64,000 nt of DNA from Bacillus manliponensis (lineage in GTDB: Bacteria > Bacillota > Bacilli > Bacillales > Bacillaceae_G): NCBI RefSeq assembly GCF_000712595.1, contig NZ_JOTN01000011.1:78593-142592 (forward strand), written 5' to 3'. The number at the start of each line of letters is the position of its first letter. The first letter of the stretch is position 1. Shown one piece after another: positions 1 through 10,273 of this stretch. The translations under genes were made by a program, and so were the position numbers. Below the pieces are notes generated by a model, which was given only the letters and a program-made list of their open reading frames with translations, did no database searches and was not told the origin of the DNA.

Positions 1-185
1 CAAATTCCTATGTTTAAATTTATGAGAGGAAACAAGATATATGACTAGCGTTGCCAAGTTTTTAAGATGCAATAATAATATTATGTAAAGAGTGATAAAG
101 GTAAATTCAACCTTTCCATGTAGTAAGAGCACTAAATCTTACATACAGTCCGCCATTTCCTATTCGATGTGTTATCCCTATCGTA
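1..185. other. Intergenic start of window, no gene seen
   Basis: No reading frame with a ribosome binding site was found here on either strand. The stretch ends where the first hairpin repeat begins. It may hold the promoter of a gene lying to the left of the window, but nothing can be assigned. Confidence 0.5.
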
Positions 186-343
186 ATAAAGTGAAACTTT
201 AATCAGTGGGGGTTTTCTTCATCCCCCACTGATTGTTAGCCCTACCAATCGGGCTTTTACGTGCTGTAATACTCCCACCTAAACTTCTTCGCACTCCTCA
301 AGTTTTGAGGTAGGAGTATTACAGCACGTTAATGCGGGATAAA
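186..343 (+). repeat. bcr1-type hairpin repeat, full-length copy A
   Basis: The copy is flanked by ATAAA at 186-190 and 339-343. It can fold into three stems. The first pairs ATCAGTGGGGG with CCCCCACTGAT, the second pairs AGCCC with GGGCT, and the long third pairs ACGTGCTGTAATACTCC with its complement near 315-330. The layout, the length of about 155 bases and the TTTAT-type flanks match the B. cereus group element bcr1 as I remember it. No reading frame is involved. Confidence 0.85.
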
Positions 344-419
344 CTTAGGACAATCATACAAACCATCCTTGTCCCTATTCCATACGATAGTACTATGCAC
401 AAGAAAGGGGGAAAGAAAT

Positions 420-797
420 ATGCATCCTCGGAAATGTTATGAAATGTGTCACCGCTATTATGGAAAGGTTGTTCGAATTGAAGATCGGGATGGATACACA
501 CATTTTGGAAAAATTGTACAAATAACGGATGAATCTGTTTGGATTGAACCGATTCATCGTAAACGATTTGATTATGGATTCGGATACTATGATGCAGGTT
601 ATGATAATGATAACGAACATGGTTGTCACTTTTGCGGTGGACTACGTTCTTGTGATCATTGTGGATTTGGTTATGGTGGTGGTTATGGTGGTGGTTATGG
701 TGGTGGTGGCTATGGTGGTTACGGTTATGGCGGAGCATATGCGTTAGGATTTGGCTTTATTTTTGGTATCGCATTAGCTGCACTCTTCTTTATTTAG
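420..797 (+). CDS. Gly/Tyr-rich small protein with C-terminal membrane segment
   Basis: The product is a 125-residue protein I do not recognise. Residues 1-50 look like a small beta-rich domain (KVVRIEDRDGYTHFGKI). They are followed by a Cys/His cluster (HGCHFCGG, CDHCGFG), a run of GGGYGG repeats, and a hydrophobic C-terminal stretch (residues about 107-125) that could be one membrane segment. I chose ATG 420 because AAGGGGGAAAG lies just upstream; the longer frame starting at 369 has no such site. The Gly/Tyr repeats and Cys residues would suit a spore-coat or exosporium surface protein, but this is inference. The gene stands alone, right after a bcr1-type repeat and before a bidirectional terminator. 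Confidence 0.7.
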   Translation: MHPRKCYEMCHRYYGKVVRIEDRDGYTHFGKIVQITDESVWIEPIHRKRFDYGFGYYDAGYDNDNEHGCHFCGGLRSCDHCGFGYGGGYGGGYGGGGYGGYGYGGAYALGFGFIFGIALAALFFI

Positions 798-805
798 CAA
801 AAAGA

Positions 806-854
806 AAACTATTTCCATCAGTGAAGCATACTTGATGGAAATAGTTTATTTTTT
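806..854. terminator. Bidirectional terminator
   Basis: A 15-base stem (806-820 with 833-847) is followed by a T-rich tail on both strands. It separates the convergent Gly-rich gene and methyltransferase gene and overlaps the methyltransferase stop codon. Confidence 0.8.
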
Positions 855-1565
855 ACATAGGAATACGCGATGTCCCAACACATGATGATACGTACGTAAA
901 ATTCTCTCATGCTCACTCCACATTTCATATAATTCATTTGAAAAATTATACGATACATGAAACTCTGGTTGCTCTGCGTAAGCTGCAATTGTTTTTGCAA
1001 TTGTCGCTCCTCCTATTACATTTGCAATTCCAAATCCTGAATTTAGAAATACTTTGAGCCACTCCGATTCTGTTAATATTTCATCAATTCCATATACAGC
1101 TGCAATTCTTTCTTCATCTTGTTTCTTTATATGTTGTTCAATTACCATTTCAATACAAACTAACATACCTTCCTCTTTTAATACACGATAACATTCTTCA
1201 ACTGCCTTTTCTTTTTTTGTAAAAGCAAAAACAGACTCTCCTAATACAATATGAAACTGTTTATTTTGAAATGGTAACTCCTCTGCCTCTCCTTGAATAA
1301 CATCAACATTTAACTTCTCTCTCATCCACCTTGCTCTCGCCTTTTCTATCATGACTTCATTTTTTTCAACTGCACTTACATCACAACCAAATTGTTTTTT
1401 TATATAGGCAGCGGTTCGGCCCGTACCAGACCCAATTTCTAATAACTTCGTTTCTTTCTTTAAATCAAATTGCTGTAACAATTGCTTTGTTAACGTAAAG
1501 CCCCCCGGATGAGCACTCCCAATTCCAGCAGCAGCTAAAAAATCAAGATACGTGTAACCGCTCAT
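846..1565 (-). CDS. Class I SAM-dependent methyltransferase
   Basis: The product is a 239-residue Methyltransf_11-type enzyme. The SAM-binding motif I is LEIGSGTGRTAAYI (about residues 42-55), followed by an acidic residue at the end of the next strand (VSAVEKN) and the motif GEAEELPFQNKQFHIVL typical of the family. The natural substrate cannot be told from the sequence. I chose ATG 1565 (MSGYTYLDF) because GAGGGGAGG precedes it; the longer frame to 1667 lacks a site. The gene is monocistronic, between terminators on both sides. Confidence 0.85.
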   Translation of the reverse strand: MSGYTYLDFLAAAGIGSAHPGGFTLTKQLLQQFDLKKETKLLEIGSGTGRTAAYIKKQFGCDVSAVEKNEVMIEKARARWMREKLNVDVIQGEAEELPFQNKQFHIVLGESVFAFTKKEKAVEECYRVLKEEGMLVCIEMVIEQHIKKQDEERIAAVYGIDEILTESEWLKVFLNSGFGIANVIGGATIAKTIAAYAEQPEFHVSYNFSNELYEMWSEHERILRTYHHVLGHRVFLCKK

Positions 1566-1650
1566 TGTCGTTCCTCCCCTCAGTAACAAATCATTCTTAC
1601 TTAAAACTGCTACATCATTACTACATATGTAATATGAAAAAAATTGTGCA

Positions 1651-1680
1651 CAAAAAAGAGGATGCACAATGCATCCTCTT
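1651..1680 (-). terminator. Terminator of the oppA-type gene
   Basis: The 10-base stem AAGAGGATGC/GCATCCTCTT (1671-1680 with 1656-1665) is followed by a run of T on the minus strand, directly after the transporter gene. Confidence 0.8.
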
Positions 1681-1693
1681 ACGATTACTTCTA

Positions 1694-3400
1694 TTATTTT
1701 TTATCTTTCGCATCTGTAATGTATGCCCACTTGTAACTGAAGTCACCGCCAATATTATGAGATGCGATATCTTTAACATATGGACGTTGTGCATATGAAG
1801 TACCTCTTTGATATAACGGTGCAATTGCCGCTTCTTCAAGTAAAATCTTCTCTGCTTTTCCAAGTTCTTCCCAACGCTTCTTCACGTCTGTTAATAGTTC
1901 ACCTTTACCTTTTTGAACAATTGCATCGTACTCAGCATTAGAGTAACTCATTTGGTTATGAGAGTTTCCAGTTTCAAACATATCGATGAATGTCATTGGG
2001 TCAGCATAGTCTGGTCCCCAACCAGCGTAAGATAAATCATAATCTTCTTTTGTTTCTAAGTCTAATTTTTGTTTAAATGGTTGACTCTTTAATGATACTG
2101 TTAAACCAGGTAAGTTTTTCTCAAACTGCTCTTTTAAATACTCACCAATCTTCTTCGCACTGTCACCATCATAGTTTAAGAATTCAACTGTAATTTGATC
2201 TTGACCAAGCTCTTTCTTTGCTTCTTCCCAAAGTTTTTTCGCTTCTTTTGCATCATATTTTACAGCTTTAATTTCACCATTTGATTTACGGAAATCTTTC
2301 TTATCTGGACCTGTTGCAAGTCCTTCTGGTACTAAATAGTTTGCACCTTTAGACCCGTCGTTTAAAATAACAGTTGCTAACGCATCTTTATCATATGCTT
2401 TCGCAAATGCTTGACGTACTTTTGTATTCGCAAAGATTGTATCTTGGCCACCACGTTTTTGGTTAAAACGTAAGAAGAACGTAGATACATCTAATTCTGT
2501 ATTGAACTCATCTTTTTTATCTTTATATTTATCAACGTACTCAGCAGTTAAACCTACACGATCAATTTCACCACTTTCATATAAGTTAACTGCTGTAGAC
2601 GTTTCTTTTACAACACTCACGTTAATTTCTTCTAATTTAACTGTTTTATTATCCCAGTACTGATCATTCTTTTCATATTTCCATCCTTGTTCATGCTTCC
2701 ATTCTGTCAGCGCAAATGGGCCATTATAAATTGTTGTATTTGATTCTAAACCGTATTTGTCAGCTTGTGCTGTTACAAATTTTTCATTTAATGGCATAAA
2801 TGAACCGAATGTTGTTAATTCAATAAAATATGGAATTGGATTTTCTAATTCTACTTTAAATGTATGATCATCAACAGCTGTTACTCCTAACGTATCTGGA
2901 GCCGCTTTTCCTTCACTAATTGCTTTTGCATTTTTAATATCGTTTGCAATAAATGCATATTCTGCTGCCGTGTCTGGATTTACAAGACGCTTCCACGCGA
3001 ATACGAAATCGTTTGCTGTTACAGGGTCACCGTTTGACCACTTTGCATCTTTACGTAGTTTAAATGTATATACTTTTCCGTCTTCACTCTTTTCATGTGA
3101 TTCAGCCACACCTGGAGTTGGTTTATTATCTTTATCAAGACGATATAAACCTTCCATTACGTTATTTAATACAAGGAACGAAACGGCATCCGTAGCTTTT
3201 GCAGAATCCATAGATGGGATTTCACTTGATGATGCTACGTTTAAAACTTGTTTTGCTGCTAATTTTTCGCCAGATGCTTTCTCATCCTTCGGCTTTGTGT
3301 TTGCTTTCTCTGTTTCCCCCGAACCCGAGCAAGCTGTTAGTGCTACGCTCATTGCTAATACTGGTGCCACTACTGCTGTCATCTTTTTAATTTTTTTCAT
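1694..3400 (-). CDS. Oligopeptide ABC transporter substrate-binding lipoprotein (OppA family)
   Basis: This 568-residue extracellular solute-binding protein family 5 member is anchored by a lipid. It has a signal peptide with lipobox LTAC (cysteine about residue 23), then a Ser/Lys-rich linker, then the SBP_bac_5 domain (for example KWSNGDPVTANDFVFAWKR). It would capture oligopeptides outside the membrane and deliver them to an OppBCDF permease. No permease or ATPase genes are adjacent, so it must share a transporter encoded elsewhere; cereus-group genomes carry many solitary OppA paralogues. Start ATG 3400 was chosen over the longer frame to 3439 because GGGAGGG precedes it and the signal peptide starts there. 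Confidence 0.92.
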   Translation of the reverse strand: MKKIKKMTAVVAPVLAMSVALTACSGSGETEKANTKPKDEKASGEKLAAKQVLNVASSSEIPSMDSAKATDAVSFLVLNNVMEGLYRLDKDNKPTPGVAESHEKSEDGKVYTFKLRKDAKWSNGDPVTANDFVFAWKRLVNPDTAAEYAFIANDIKNAKAISEGKAAPDTLGVTAVDDHTFKVELENPIPYFIELTTFGSFMPLNEKFVTAQADKYGLESNTTIYNGPFALTEWKHEQGWKYEKNDQYWDNKTVKLEEINVSVVKETSTAVNLYESGEIDRVGLTAEYVDKYKDKKDEFNTELDVSTFFLRFNQKRGGQDTIFANTKVRQAFAKAYDKDALATVILNDGSKGANYLVPEGLATGPDKKDFRKSNGEIKAVKYDAKEAKKLWEEAKKELGQDQITVEFLNYDGDSAKKIGEYLKEQFEKNLPGLTVSLKSQPFKQKLDLETKEDYDLSYAGWGPDYADPMTFIDMFETGNSHNQMSYSNAEYDAIVQKGKGELLTDVKKRWEELGKAEKILLEEAAIAPLYQRGTSYAQRPYVKDIASHNIGGDFSYKWAYITDAKDKK

Positions 3401-3720
3401 TTCTGTACCCTCCCGAAAATTTATGTACGAGCTACACATTTTAAGAAATCCCCTACCAACTTTTTCTATTTTTCTCAGTTATCAGAAAATTTCTATTAAT
3501 TAATATTCTACTAATTTTTTAGATTTTGTAAAGAGTTATTATTAAAAAAATTAAAAAATTTATTTTTTTACAGTAACATTTATATTCATGCTAACGAAAT
3601 CCTTGTTATATATAAACTTATCATTTATCTTCACACCATTTTTATACATATTTTCTAATTTGTTTCTGATCAAATTGTGTATAACCCCCTCATAATCATA
3701 CGTAACTATTTTTTAATCCA

Positions 3721-3878
3721 ATAAAATGAAACTTTAATCAGCGGGGGGATTCTTCATCCCCCACTGATTATTAGTTGAACCAATCGGGCTTTTACGTGCT
3801 GTTTATCTCCCACCTAAACTTCTTCGCACTCCTCAAGTTTTGAGGTGGGAGTATTACAGCACGTTAATGCGGAATAAA
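3721..3878 (+). repeat. bcr1-type hairpin repeat, full-length copy B
   Basis: ATAAA flanks lie at 3721-3725 and 3874-3878. All three stems are kept, with small changes such as a GGGGGG run in the first stem. It sits beside the remnant of an ABC permease. Confidence 0.85.
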
Positions 3879-3881
3879 ATA

Positions 3882-3912
3882 AGACTCTTATTTCTATTAT
3901 GAATAAGAGTCT
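3882..3912 (-). terminator. Terminator downstream of the permease remnant
   Basis: The 11-base stem AGACTCTTATT/AATAAGAGTCT is followed on the minus strand by a T-rich tail. It probably served the gene whose 3' end survives at 3940-4099. Confidence 0.65.
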
Positions 3913-3939
3913 CTCCTCTATATTATATTTCAAAATTAT

Positions 3940-4099
3940 TCATATCGGTAAATCTCTCTTTTCAAACAAAACAACTGAGGCAACAAAAATAATAGTTGAT
4001 CCACACAATAATCCTATACTTGTTGGCCATATATGATATGTTCCTGCTACAATTTTCTCTGGCGAAATAAAGTAAAGAATGAAAGACTTTATTTTTCTA
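3940..4099 (-). pseudogene. 3' remnant of an ABC-2 type transporter permease
   Basis: About the last 50 codons of a membrane protein remain. They encode a hydrophobic segment (GLLCGSTIIFVASVVLF) and the ending FEKRDLPI, which is typical of ABC-2 family permeases. Upstream, the frame runs into the terminator of the oxidoreductase gene, so the N-terminal part, any start codon and any ribosome binding site are missing. A deletion probably joined the two regions. The assignment rests on the C-terminal pattern only. Confidence 0.55.
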
Positions 4100-4121
4100 C
4101 GATTTGTCGAATCCAAAATAA

Positions 4122-4149
4122 GAAAAGACACGCATTCACGTGTCTTTTT
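4122..4149 (-). terminator. Terminator of the oxidoreductase gene
   Basis: The stem AAAAGACACG/CGTGTCTTTT lies directly after the stop codon on the minus strand. Confidence 0.75.
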
Positions 4150-4150
4150 C

Positions 4151-5176
4151 TTATAGCTGAATTTTTCTTCCTTCTTGACTACTTTGTAATGCTGCTTCAA
4201 TCACACGAATCACTTGCAATCCATCTTCTGCTGTAACTGGCAGTGGCTTATTTTGTACAATACTATCACGTACACCTTTATAGTACATTTCATAACATCC
4301 TGTTTCAGTTGGAATACGCTGTTCTTTTTCTGCTGCTAGTACTGCATAATATTGCTCTGCATCTTCTCCGTAACCCGCATCGCCTGGTTTTAAGCCCTCT
4401 TTTAGCTGATCTTCTTGCGAATCCATCCCGTATTTTACAATGGATCCTTTTTCTCCATGAATACTGAAATGAGGAACAGCATAATTCACATAACTGCTAC
4501 TATGTAAAATAATACGTTTCTTCCCATAGTACATTACAATATGAAAGTAATCGTCTGTTTGTGATCCAGGCCTTTGTCCTACAACATCTGCAAATATTGC
4601 TTCTGGCATACCAAACAAATGTAGTGCTTGATCAATTAAGTGTGATCCTAAATCATATAAAATGCCAGACCCAGGTAAATTGTGCTCACGCCAGCGATCA
4701 CGTACATGTGGACGGAAGCGATCAAAATGAGCCTCATATGTATATACTTCACCAATTTGCTTCTCTTGCAATAACTTCTTCATCGTTAAAAAGTCATTAT
4801 CAAAACGGCGATTATGATACACACTTACAAATACATCGTGTTCTTTTGCAAGCTTAATTAACTCTTCCCCTTCTTCACTTGAAACAACAAACGGTTTTTC
4901 CACAATGACATGCTTTCCTTGTAAAATCGCTTCTTTTACATATGAGAAATGCGTTGTATTTGGTGATGTAATGACAACAAGATCAATATTCTCTTGTTTT
5001 ACTAACTCTCCTACTGTTTTTACAATGTGAACAGTTGGAAATGCTTCCTTTACAACTTCTTCCTTTGAAGAAACTATGGTACGAATCTCATAGTCATCTA
5101 TTGCTTGTAATAATGGGATATGGAACGTTGTACTAGAAAAACCGTAACCAACAATTCCTACACCTATTTTTTTCAT
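4151..5176 (-). CDS. Gfo/Idh/MocA family NAD(P)-dependent oxidoreductase
   Basis: The product is a 341-residue cytosolic dehydrogenase. The N-terminal Rossmann fold starts with GVGIVGYGFSSTTFHIPLL. The family motif GKHVIVEKPF (about residues 88-97) carries the catalytic lysine, and the C-terminal GFO_IDH_MocA_C domain includes GSGILYDLGSHLIDQALHL. The sugar or polyol substrate is not evident; the residues resemble the YrbE/YvaA group. ATG 5176 follows AGGAGG at a good distance. It is monocistronic; a hairpin repeat begins 16 bases upstream of the start, so the repeat lies in or next to its promoter. Confidence 0.88.
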   Translation of the reverse strand: MKKIGVGIVGYGFSSTTFHIPLLQAIDDYEIRTIVSSKEEVVKEAFPTVHIVKTVGELVKQENIDLVVITSPNTTHFSYVKEAILQGKHVIVEKPFVVSSEEGEELIKLAKEHDVFVSVYHNRRFDNDFLTMKKLLQEKQIGEVYTYEAHFDRFRPHVRDRWREHNLPGSGILYDLGSHLIDQALHLFGMPEAIFADVVGQRPGSQTDDYFHIVMYYGKKRIILHSSSYVNYAVPHFSIHGEKGSIVKYGMDSQEDQLKEGLKPGDAGYGEDAEQYYAVLAAEKEQRIPTETGCYEMYYKGVRDSIVQNKPLPVTAEDGLQVIRVIEAALQSSQEGRKIQL

Positions 5177-5191
5177 ATTTACTTCCTCCTA

Positions 5192-5347
5192 ATAAAGTGA
5201 AACTTCAATCAGTGGGGATTTTCTCCATCCCCCGCTAATTGTCAGCCCGACCAATCGGGCATTTACGAGCTGTTTATCTCCCACCTAAACTTCTTCACTT
5301 CCCTCAAGCTTTGAGGTGGAGTCTTATAGCCCGTTAATGCGGGATAA
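5192..5347 (+). repeat. bcr1-type hairpin repeat, full-length copy C
   Basis: It begins with ATAAA at 5192-5196 and ends with GGGATAA at 5341-5347; the right flank is degenerate (ATAAT). The stems are mostly kept (GTGGGG/CCCCGC, AGCCCGA/TCGGGC, CTCCCACCT/AGGTGGAG). It separates the oxidoreductase promoter region from the small gene at 5440. Confidence 0.8.
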
Positions 5348-5439
5348 TGAGAACGATTTCACTTTGAATTATATCACCAGATGTATGTTTTACATATTTT
5401 TTTGCTTCTATATAAATACTGGGTAAAAAAGTGAAATAT

Positions 5440-5637
5440 ATGAGTTGTGAAATTTTGTTTACAAACTTTATTGGTACACAGCATGTGATTCAAGCAAAAG
5501 ATATGACAGCTGGAGAAATTATCGATTTTACTTTTGAAGAACCCCTTTCCATCCCTACTCGTTTACAACAAATCATACGAATATATATCCATATTATTAA
5601 TAGCGGTGAACTTGATTACGATGGATTATTGCTATGA
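5440..5637 (+). CDS. Small hypothetical protein
   Basis: This 65-residue protein (MSCEILFTNFIGTQHVIQ) is not recognised. It is acidic toward the C-terminus and has no signal peptide or clear membrane segment. The start could be ATG 5440 or GTG 5431; the ribosome binding site (GGG, then A-rich) is weak for either. Support for coding comes from a frame that fills the gap between the repeat and a strong terminator. It is convergent with parC. Confidence 0.5.
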   Translation: MSCEILFTNFIGTQHVIQAKDMTAGEIIDFTFEEPLSIPTRLQQIIRIYIHIINSGELDYDGLLL

Positions 5638-5677
5638 AAAAGGAGCATGCTATTCTTCATCAGCATGCTCCTTTTTT
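5637..5677. terminator. Bidirectional terminator between small gene and parC
   Basis: The stem AAAAAGGAGCATGCT/AGCATGCTCCTTTTT (5637-5651 with 5662-5676) has A/T runs on both sides and serves both convergent genes. Confidence 0.85.
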
Positions 5678-8100
5678 TATACTTTCCGTTTTTCTGTCCA
5701 CGTTTCCACTACTTCACCAGCATCGCTTACATCTAACACTAAACTACCGTTACTGTAGCGATCTTTATTCCGCAATGTCTTTGGATCAATTACTTCAATC
5801 ATTTGTTTTGCTGTTTTCATATAAACGAGCTCATCATCTCTAACAACCTCGATGCCAACAACCCGGTATGGATTTCGTTTCAATTCTTTAAAAACGACTA
5901 AGCCACGTTTCGCTCGCGTCGATTTTTCAATCTCCGACGCTTTCAATCTTTTTACTGCGCCGCGCTGCGTCACCAAAGTAAGCAGATCCTTCTCACTATC
6001 AATTGCTCGTCCACATGTGACGTAATCATCTTCTTTTAAGTTTATCCCTTTAACACCCGCTGCGCGTATTCCAACTGGACTCACTTCTTCTTCATGAAAC
6101 ACAAGTGCATATGCACCGTGAGTAGCAAGTAAAATATCTTTCGTTCCATCTGTTATAAACACATCAACAACTTCATCATCTTTTTTCACATTTACTGCAA
6201 CAAACGCTCTGGAATAACGCTGTACTTTATATTGACTTAGTTCTGTTTTCTTAATCATACCATTTCTTGTGATAAACATAATAAATCGCTTTTCTTCCTC
6301 AAAGTTTGGCACAACAGTGGCAAAGAGAATCGTTTCATCTCGTTCAAGTGAAACGATATTTGCAACGTGCTGCCCTAAGTCTTTCCAGCGAATATCAGGC
6401 AGTTCATATACTGGTAAGTAAATGTAATTCCCTTTATTTGTGAATAAAAGAACCGTTTCGGTTGTGTTTGTTTCAAATTTTTCGAGCAACATATCGCTCT
6501 CTTTCATTCCAAATTCTTTTCCATTGGAAGCATTATGAGAACGCCAGCTTGTACGTTTTACATAACCTTCTTTTGTCACAGTAACAACGACATCTTCTTG
6601 TGGAATCATCACTTCGACATCAATTTTAATTTCTTGGATCTCTTCTTCAATAATCGCGCGTCGATTATCGCTGTATGTTTTCTTCACTCGCTTTAAATCT
6701 GTCTTAATGACTTGAAGAAGTTTTCTCTCACTTTGTAAAATCGCTTGCAGTTTCTCAATTTGCTCCTGCAGTGCTTTCGCTTCTTCTTCTAACGCTGTAA
6801 TATCCGTATTTGTTAATCTATATAACTGAAGTGAAACGATTGCTTCTGCTTGCGCTTCTGTAAATGAGAATGTTTCTTTTAAGTTATCTTTTGCATTTCG
6901 TTTGTCTTTTGACGCACGAATGGTTGCAATGACTTCATCTAAAATAGATAGAGCTTTCTTTAAGCCTTCCACAATATGTTGACGGCTTTCTGCTTTACGC
7001 AATTCATACTGAGAACGACGCGTTACAACTTCCTTTTGGTGACTAATATATGCATCTAATAACTTTGGCAACGTCATTAATGTCGGACGTCTGTTATGGA
7101 TTGCTACCATATTAAAGTTATATGGGATTTGCAGGTCTGTATTTTTATATAAATAATTTAAAATACCTTCTGCATTTGCATCTTTTTTCAGCTCAATCAC
7201 AATACGAAGACCAGTACGATCTGTTTCATCACGAACTTCTGCAATACCATCTAACTTTTTATCTAAACGAAGCTCATCCATTTTTTTTACAAGGTTAGCT
7301 TTATTCACTTCGTACGGAATTTCAGTAATCACGATTTGTTGCTTACCACCGCGCACTGTTTCAACTTCCGCTTTTCCGCGAATAATAATTTTACCTTTTC
7401 CTGTTTCATATGCCTTTTTAATCCCGTCTAACCCTTGAATAATACCACCGGTTGGGAAATCTGGCCCCTTTATAACAGTTAATAACTCATCAACTGTACA
7501 ATTTGGCTGATCAATACGCATCATAACAGCATTGATTACTTCCCCTAAATGGTGCGGTGGAATTTCAGTCGCATAACCAGCTGAAATCCCTGTAGATCCG
7601 TTCACCAAAAGGTTTGGGAACATCGCTGGTAAAACTACTGGTTCTTCACTTGTATCATCAAAGTTTGAAACAAATTCAACTGTTTCTTTTTCAATATCAC
7701 GTAGCAATTCAGACGCAATTGGAGATAAACGTGCTTCTGTATAACGCATTGCGGCCGCTGGGTCACCATCGACACTACCATTATTCCCATGCATTTCTAC
7801 TAAGACATTTCGTACTTTCCAATCTTGACTTAAACGTACCATAGCCTCGTACACAGATGAGTCACCATGCGGATGATAGTTACCAATTACGTTACCAACT
7901 GTTTTTGCTGATTTACGAAACGGCTTATCATGTACGTTTCCTTCTACATGCATCGAATATAAAATACGGCGCTGCACCGGTTTCAAACCGTCACGTGCGT
8001 CTGGAAGCGCACGGTCTTGAATAATATATTTACTATAACGTGCAAAGCGATCACCGAGCACATCTTCTAACGGGAGGTCATGAAATTTTTCTGCTTGCAT
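5677..8100 (-). CDS. parC: DNA topoisomerase IV subunit A
   Basis: This is the breakage-reunion subunit that decatenates daughter chromosomes, working as an A2B2 complex with ParE. At 807 residues it has the usual length. The N-terminal winged-helix/tower region holds the catalytic tyrosine Y120 in [11 protein letters not shown]. The quinolone-target segment reads [12 protein letters not shown], with serines 81-82 and glutamate 85 as in susceptible strains. The C-terminal half carries the gyrA-type beta-propeller repeats. ATG 8100 lies one base after the parE stop, so the two genes are translationally coupled. Confidence 0.97.
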   Translation of the reverse strand: MQAEKFHDLPLEDVLGDRFARYSKYIIQDRALPDARDGLKPVQRRILYSMHVEGNVHDKPFRKSAKTVGNVIGNYHPHGDSSVYEAMVRLSQDWKVRNVLVEMHGNNGSVDGDPAAAMRYTEARLSPIASELLRDIEKETVEFVSNFDDTSEEPVVLPAMFPNLLVNGSTGISAGYATEIPPHHLGEVINAVMMRIDQPNCTVDELLTVIKGPDFPTGGIIQGLDGIKKAYETGKGKIIIRGKAEVETVRGGKQQIVITEIPYEVNKANLVKKMDELRLDKKLDGIAEVRDETDRTGLRIVIELKKDANAEGILNYLYKNTDLQIPYNFNMVAIHNRRPTLMTLPKLLDAYISHQKEVVTRRSQYELRKAESRQHIVEGLKKALSILDEVIATIRASKDKRNAKDNLKETFSFTEAQAEAIVSLQLYRLTNTDITALEEEAKALQEQIEKLQAILQSERKLLQVIKTDLKRVKKTYSDNRRAIIEEEIQEIKIDVEVMIPQEDVVVTVTKEGYVKRTSWRSHNASNGKEFGMKESDMLLEKFETNTTETVLLFTNKGNYIYLPVYELPDIRWKDLGQHVANIVSLERDETILFATVVPNFEEEKRFIMFITRNGMIKKTELSQYKVQRYSRAFVAVNVKKDDEVVDVFITDGTKDILLATHGAYALVFHEEEVSPVGIRAAGVKGINLKEDDYVTCGRAIDSEKDLLTLVTQRGAVKRLKASEIEKSTRAKRGLVVFKELKRNPYRVVGIEVVRDDELVYMKTAKQMIEVIDPKTLRNKDRYSNGSLVLDVSDAGEVVETWTEKRKV

Positions 8101-8101
8101 G

Positions 8102-10066
8102 TTATTCTACCTCCGCTTCTGTAATCATTTCATTCTCTAAAATATTTCCTTCTTCTTGCATACCGAACTGAACGTTACGCTCAATCCATTTACGACGCGG
8201 TTCTACTTTATCACCCATTAATGTCGTTACGCGTCGCTCAGCTCTTGCCGCATCATCAATTTTCACGCGAATTAACGTACGTGTCTCCGGGTTCATTGTC
8301 GTTTCCCAAAGCTGATCCGCATTCATCTCACCAAGACCTTTATAACGCTGCAACGTATATCCTTTACCGAACTTTTTCGTCACACCATCTAGCTCATCAT
8401 CGGACCATGCATATTCGAGGACTTCCTTCTTTCCTGTCCCTTTACTTACTTTATACAGAGGCGGAAGTGCAATGAATACTTTTCCTGCTTCAATTAACGG
8501 TTTCATATAGCGATAGAAGAACGTAAGTAAAAGTACTTGAATATGCGCTCCATCTGTATCTGCATCGGTCATAATTACAATTTTATCGTAATTAATATCT
8601 TCTACAGAGAAATCAGTACCTACACCGCCACCAATTGCGTAAATAATGGTGTTAATTTCTTCATTCTTAAAGATATCAGCAAGCTTTGCTTTTTCTGTAT
8701 TTATTACTTTACCACGGAGCGGCAATACAGCTTGGAAACGGCGATCACGCCCTTGCTTTGCTGATCCACCAGCTGAATCACCCTCTACTAAATACAGCTC
8801 GTTCTTTTGCGGATTACGTGACTGTGCTGGTGTTAATTTTCCGCTTAGCGTACCTTCTGAACGTTTCTTTTTCTTTCCGCTACGCGCTTCTTCACGTGCT
8901 TTTCTTGCTGCTTCACGCGCCTGCGCTGCTTTTATTGCTTTTCTCACAAGAAGAGTCGCCACATCTGGGTTCTCTTCTAAAAAATACGCTAAATGCTCAG
9001 AAACAACAGCATCAATAGCCGAACGGGCTTCACTTGTTCCAAGCTTCCCTTTCGTTTGCCCTTCAAATTGCAATAATCCTTCAGGAACACGGATTGAAAC
9101 AATCGCAGCAATCCCTTCTCGAATATCTGTTCCCTCTAAGTTTTTATCTTTTTCTTTTAATAGTGACACTTTACGTGCATATTCATTAAACACACGCGTC
9201 ATCGCTGTTTTAAAACCAGCCTCGTGTGTACCACCGTCTTTTGTACGAACATTATTTACGAACGATAAAATATTTTCAGAGTAGCCATCGTTAAACTGAA
9301 ATGCGAGTTCTGCTTCCATGCTGTTTTGTTCGCCTGCAAAGTATACAACAGGATGAATAGAATCTTTTTCTTCGTTTAAATATGAAACAAACGCTTCAAT
9401 ACCTGTTTCATAATGAAACACCTCTTCTAAATCGTTACGCTCATCCTTTAAAACAATTTTCATCCCTTTTAGTAAAAACGCTGATTCACGTAATCGTTCG
9501 CTAAGCGTATCATAGTTATACTGCGTTGTACTAAAGATTGTTCGATCCGGTTTAAAATGAATCGTCGTTCCAGTTGTCTTTGCTTTACCGATTTTTTCTA
9601 GTGTTGTAACTGGCACACCACCATTTTCAAATCGCTGTTCATATATGTACCCATCACGCTTAATGGTAACAACTAGCCACTCAGATAGCGCATTTACAAC
9701 AGACGCCCCAACGCCGTGCAAACCACCACTTGTTTTATAACCACCTTGTCCGAACTTTCCTCCTGCATGAAGTACCGTTAAAATGACTTCTGGTGTTGGC
9801 TTCCCAAGTTTATGCATTCCTGTAGGCATACCACGTCCGTTATCAATAACGCTGATGCTATTATCTTTATGTATAATTACTGTTATTTCGTTTCCAAATC
9901 CCGCCAATGCTTCATCGACAGAGTTATCAACGATTTCGTATACTAAATGATGCAATCCACGGCTATCCGTACTCCCTATATACATACCTGGGCGTTTTCG
10001 AACGGCTTCAAGGCCTTCTAGCACTTGAATTGCTTCTTCATTATATTGAAATTGACTCTTAGCCAA
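8102..10066 (-). CDS. parE: DNA topoisomerase IV subunit B
   Basis: This 654-residue ATPase subunit partners ParC. The GHKL ATP-binding site includes [10 protein letters not shown] and DNGRGMP. The TOPRIM domain has [15 protein letters not shown] and the acidic Mg site [11 protein letters not shown]. The length and domain order match topoisomerase IV rather than GyrB (no insertion). ATG 10066 ([15 protein letters not shown]) has AAGGGGCAAGGAG upstream. It is the first gene of parE-parC; a TATAAT box lies at 10111-10116 on the minus strand without a clear -35 box. Confidence 0.97.
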   Translation of the reverse strand: MAKSQFQYNEEAIQVLEGLEAVRKRPGMYIGSTDSRGLHHLVYEIVDNSVDEALAGFGNEITVIIHKDNSISVIDNGRGMPTGMHKLGKPTPEVILTVLHAGGKFGQGGYKTSGGLHGVGASVVNALSEWLVVTIKRDGYIYEQRFENGGVPVTTLEKIGKAKTTGTTIHFKPDRTIFSTTQYNYDTLSERLRESAFLLKGMKIVLKDERNDLEEVFHYETGIEAFVSYLNEEKDSIHPVVYFAGEQNSMEAELAFQFNDGYSENILSFVNNVRTKDGGTHEAGFKTAMTRVFNEYARKVSLLKEKDKNLEGTDIREGIAAIVSIRVPEGLLQFEGQTKGKLGTSEARSAIDAVVSEHLAYFLEENPDVATLLVRKAIKAAQAREAARKAREEARSGKKKKRSEGTLSGKLTPAQSRNPQKNELYLVEGDSAGGSAKQGRDRRFQAVLPLRGKVINTEKAKLADIFKNEEINTIIYAIGGGVGTDFSVEDINYDKIVIMTDADTDGAHIQVLLLTFFYRYMKPLIEAGKVFIALPPLYKVSKGTGKKEVLEYAWSDDELDGVTKKFGKGYTLQRYKGLGEMNADQLWETTMNPETRTLIRVKIDDAARAERRVTTLMGDKVEPRRKWIERNVQFGMQEEGNILENEMITEAEVE

Positions 10067-10181
10067 GCTCCTTGCCCCTTTCCACTCAAAAAATCAGAAC
10101 ATATGTTTCTATTATAGAATAACGCTTTTTACTTCCTTTTGGCAAGTATCGTTATATCTTTTATATACCATTTTCACAAGA

Positions 10182-10206
10182 AAAATCCTTGTTTTTCACA
10201 AGGATT
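10182..10206 (-). terminator. Terminator after the 31-residue membrane protein gene
   Basis: The stem AATCCTTG/CAAGGATT is followed by TTTTT on the minus strand. It isolates the small gene from parE. Confidence 0.65.
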
Positions 10207-10273
10207 CCTTTACGCTACTATTTCAGAAAACGAATCGTTTGTCAACGCGGCGTACATATGGACCGCAATACAG

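Noticed and set aside
319-738. His/Asn-rich frame on the minus strand
   Set aside because: It is the antisense shadow of the GGN-rich repeats of the gene at 420-797 and has no ribosome binding site.
8646-9284. 212-codon plus-strand frame
   Set aside because: It lies wholly inside parE on the other strand; composition follows the parE codons and there is no start site.
10111-10116. TATAAT upstream of parE as a complete promoter
   Set aside because: No acceptable -35 hexamer was seen at 16-18 bases and no extended -10.
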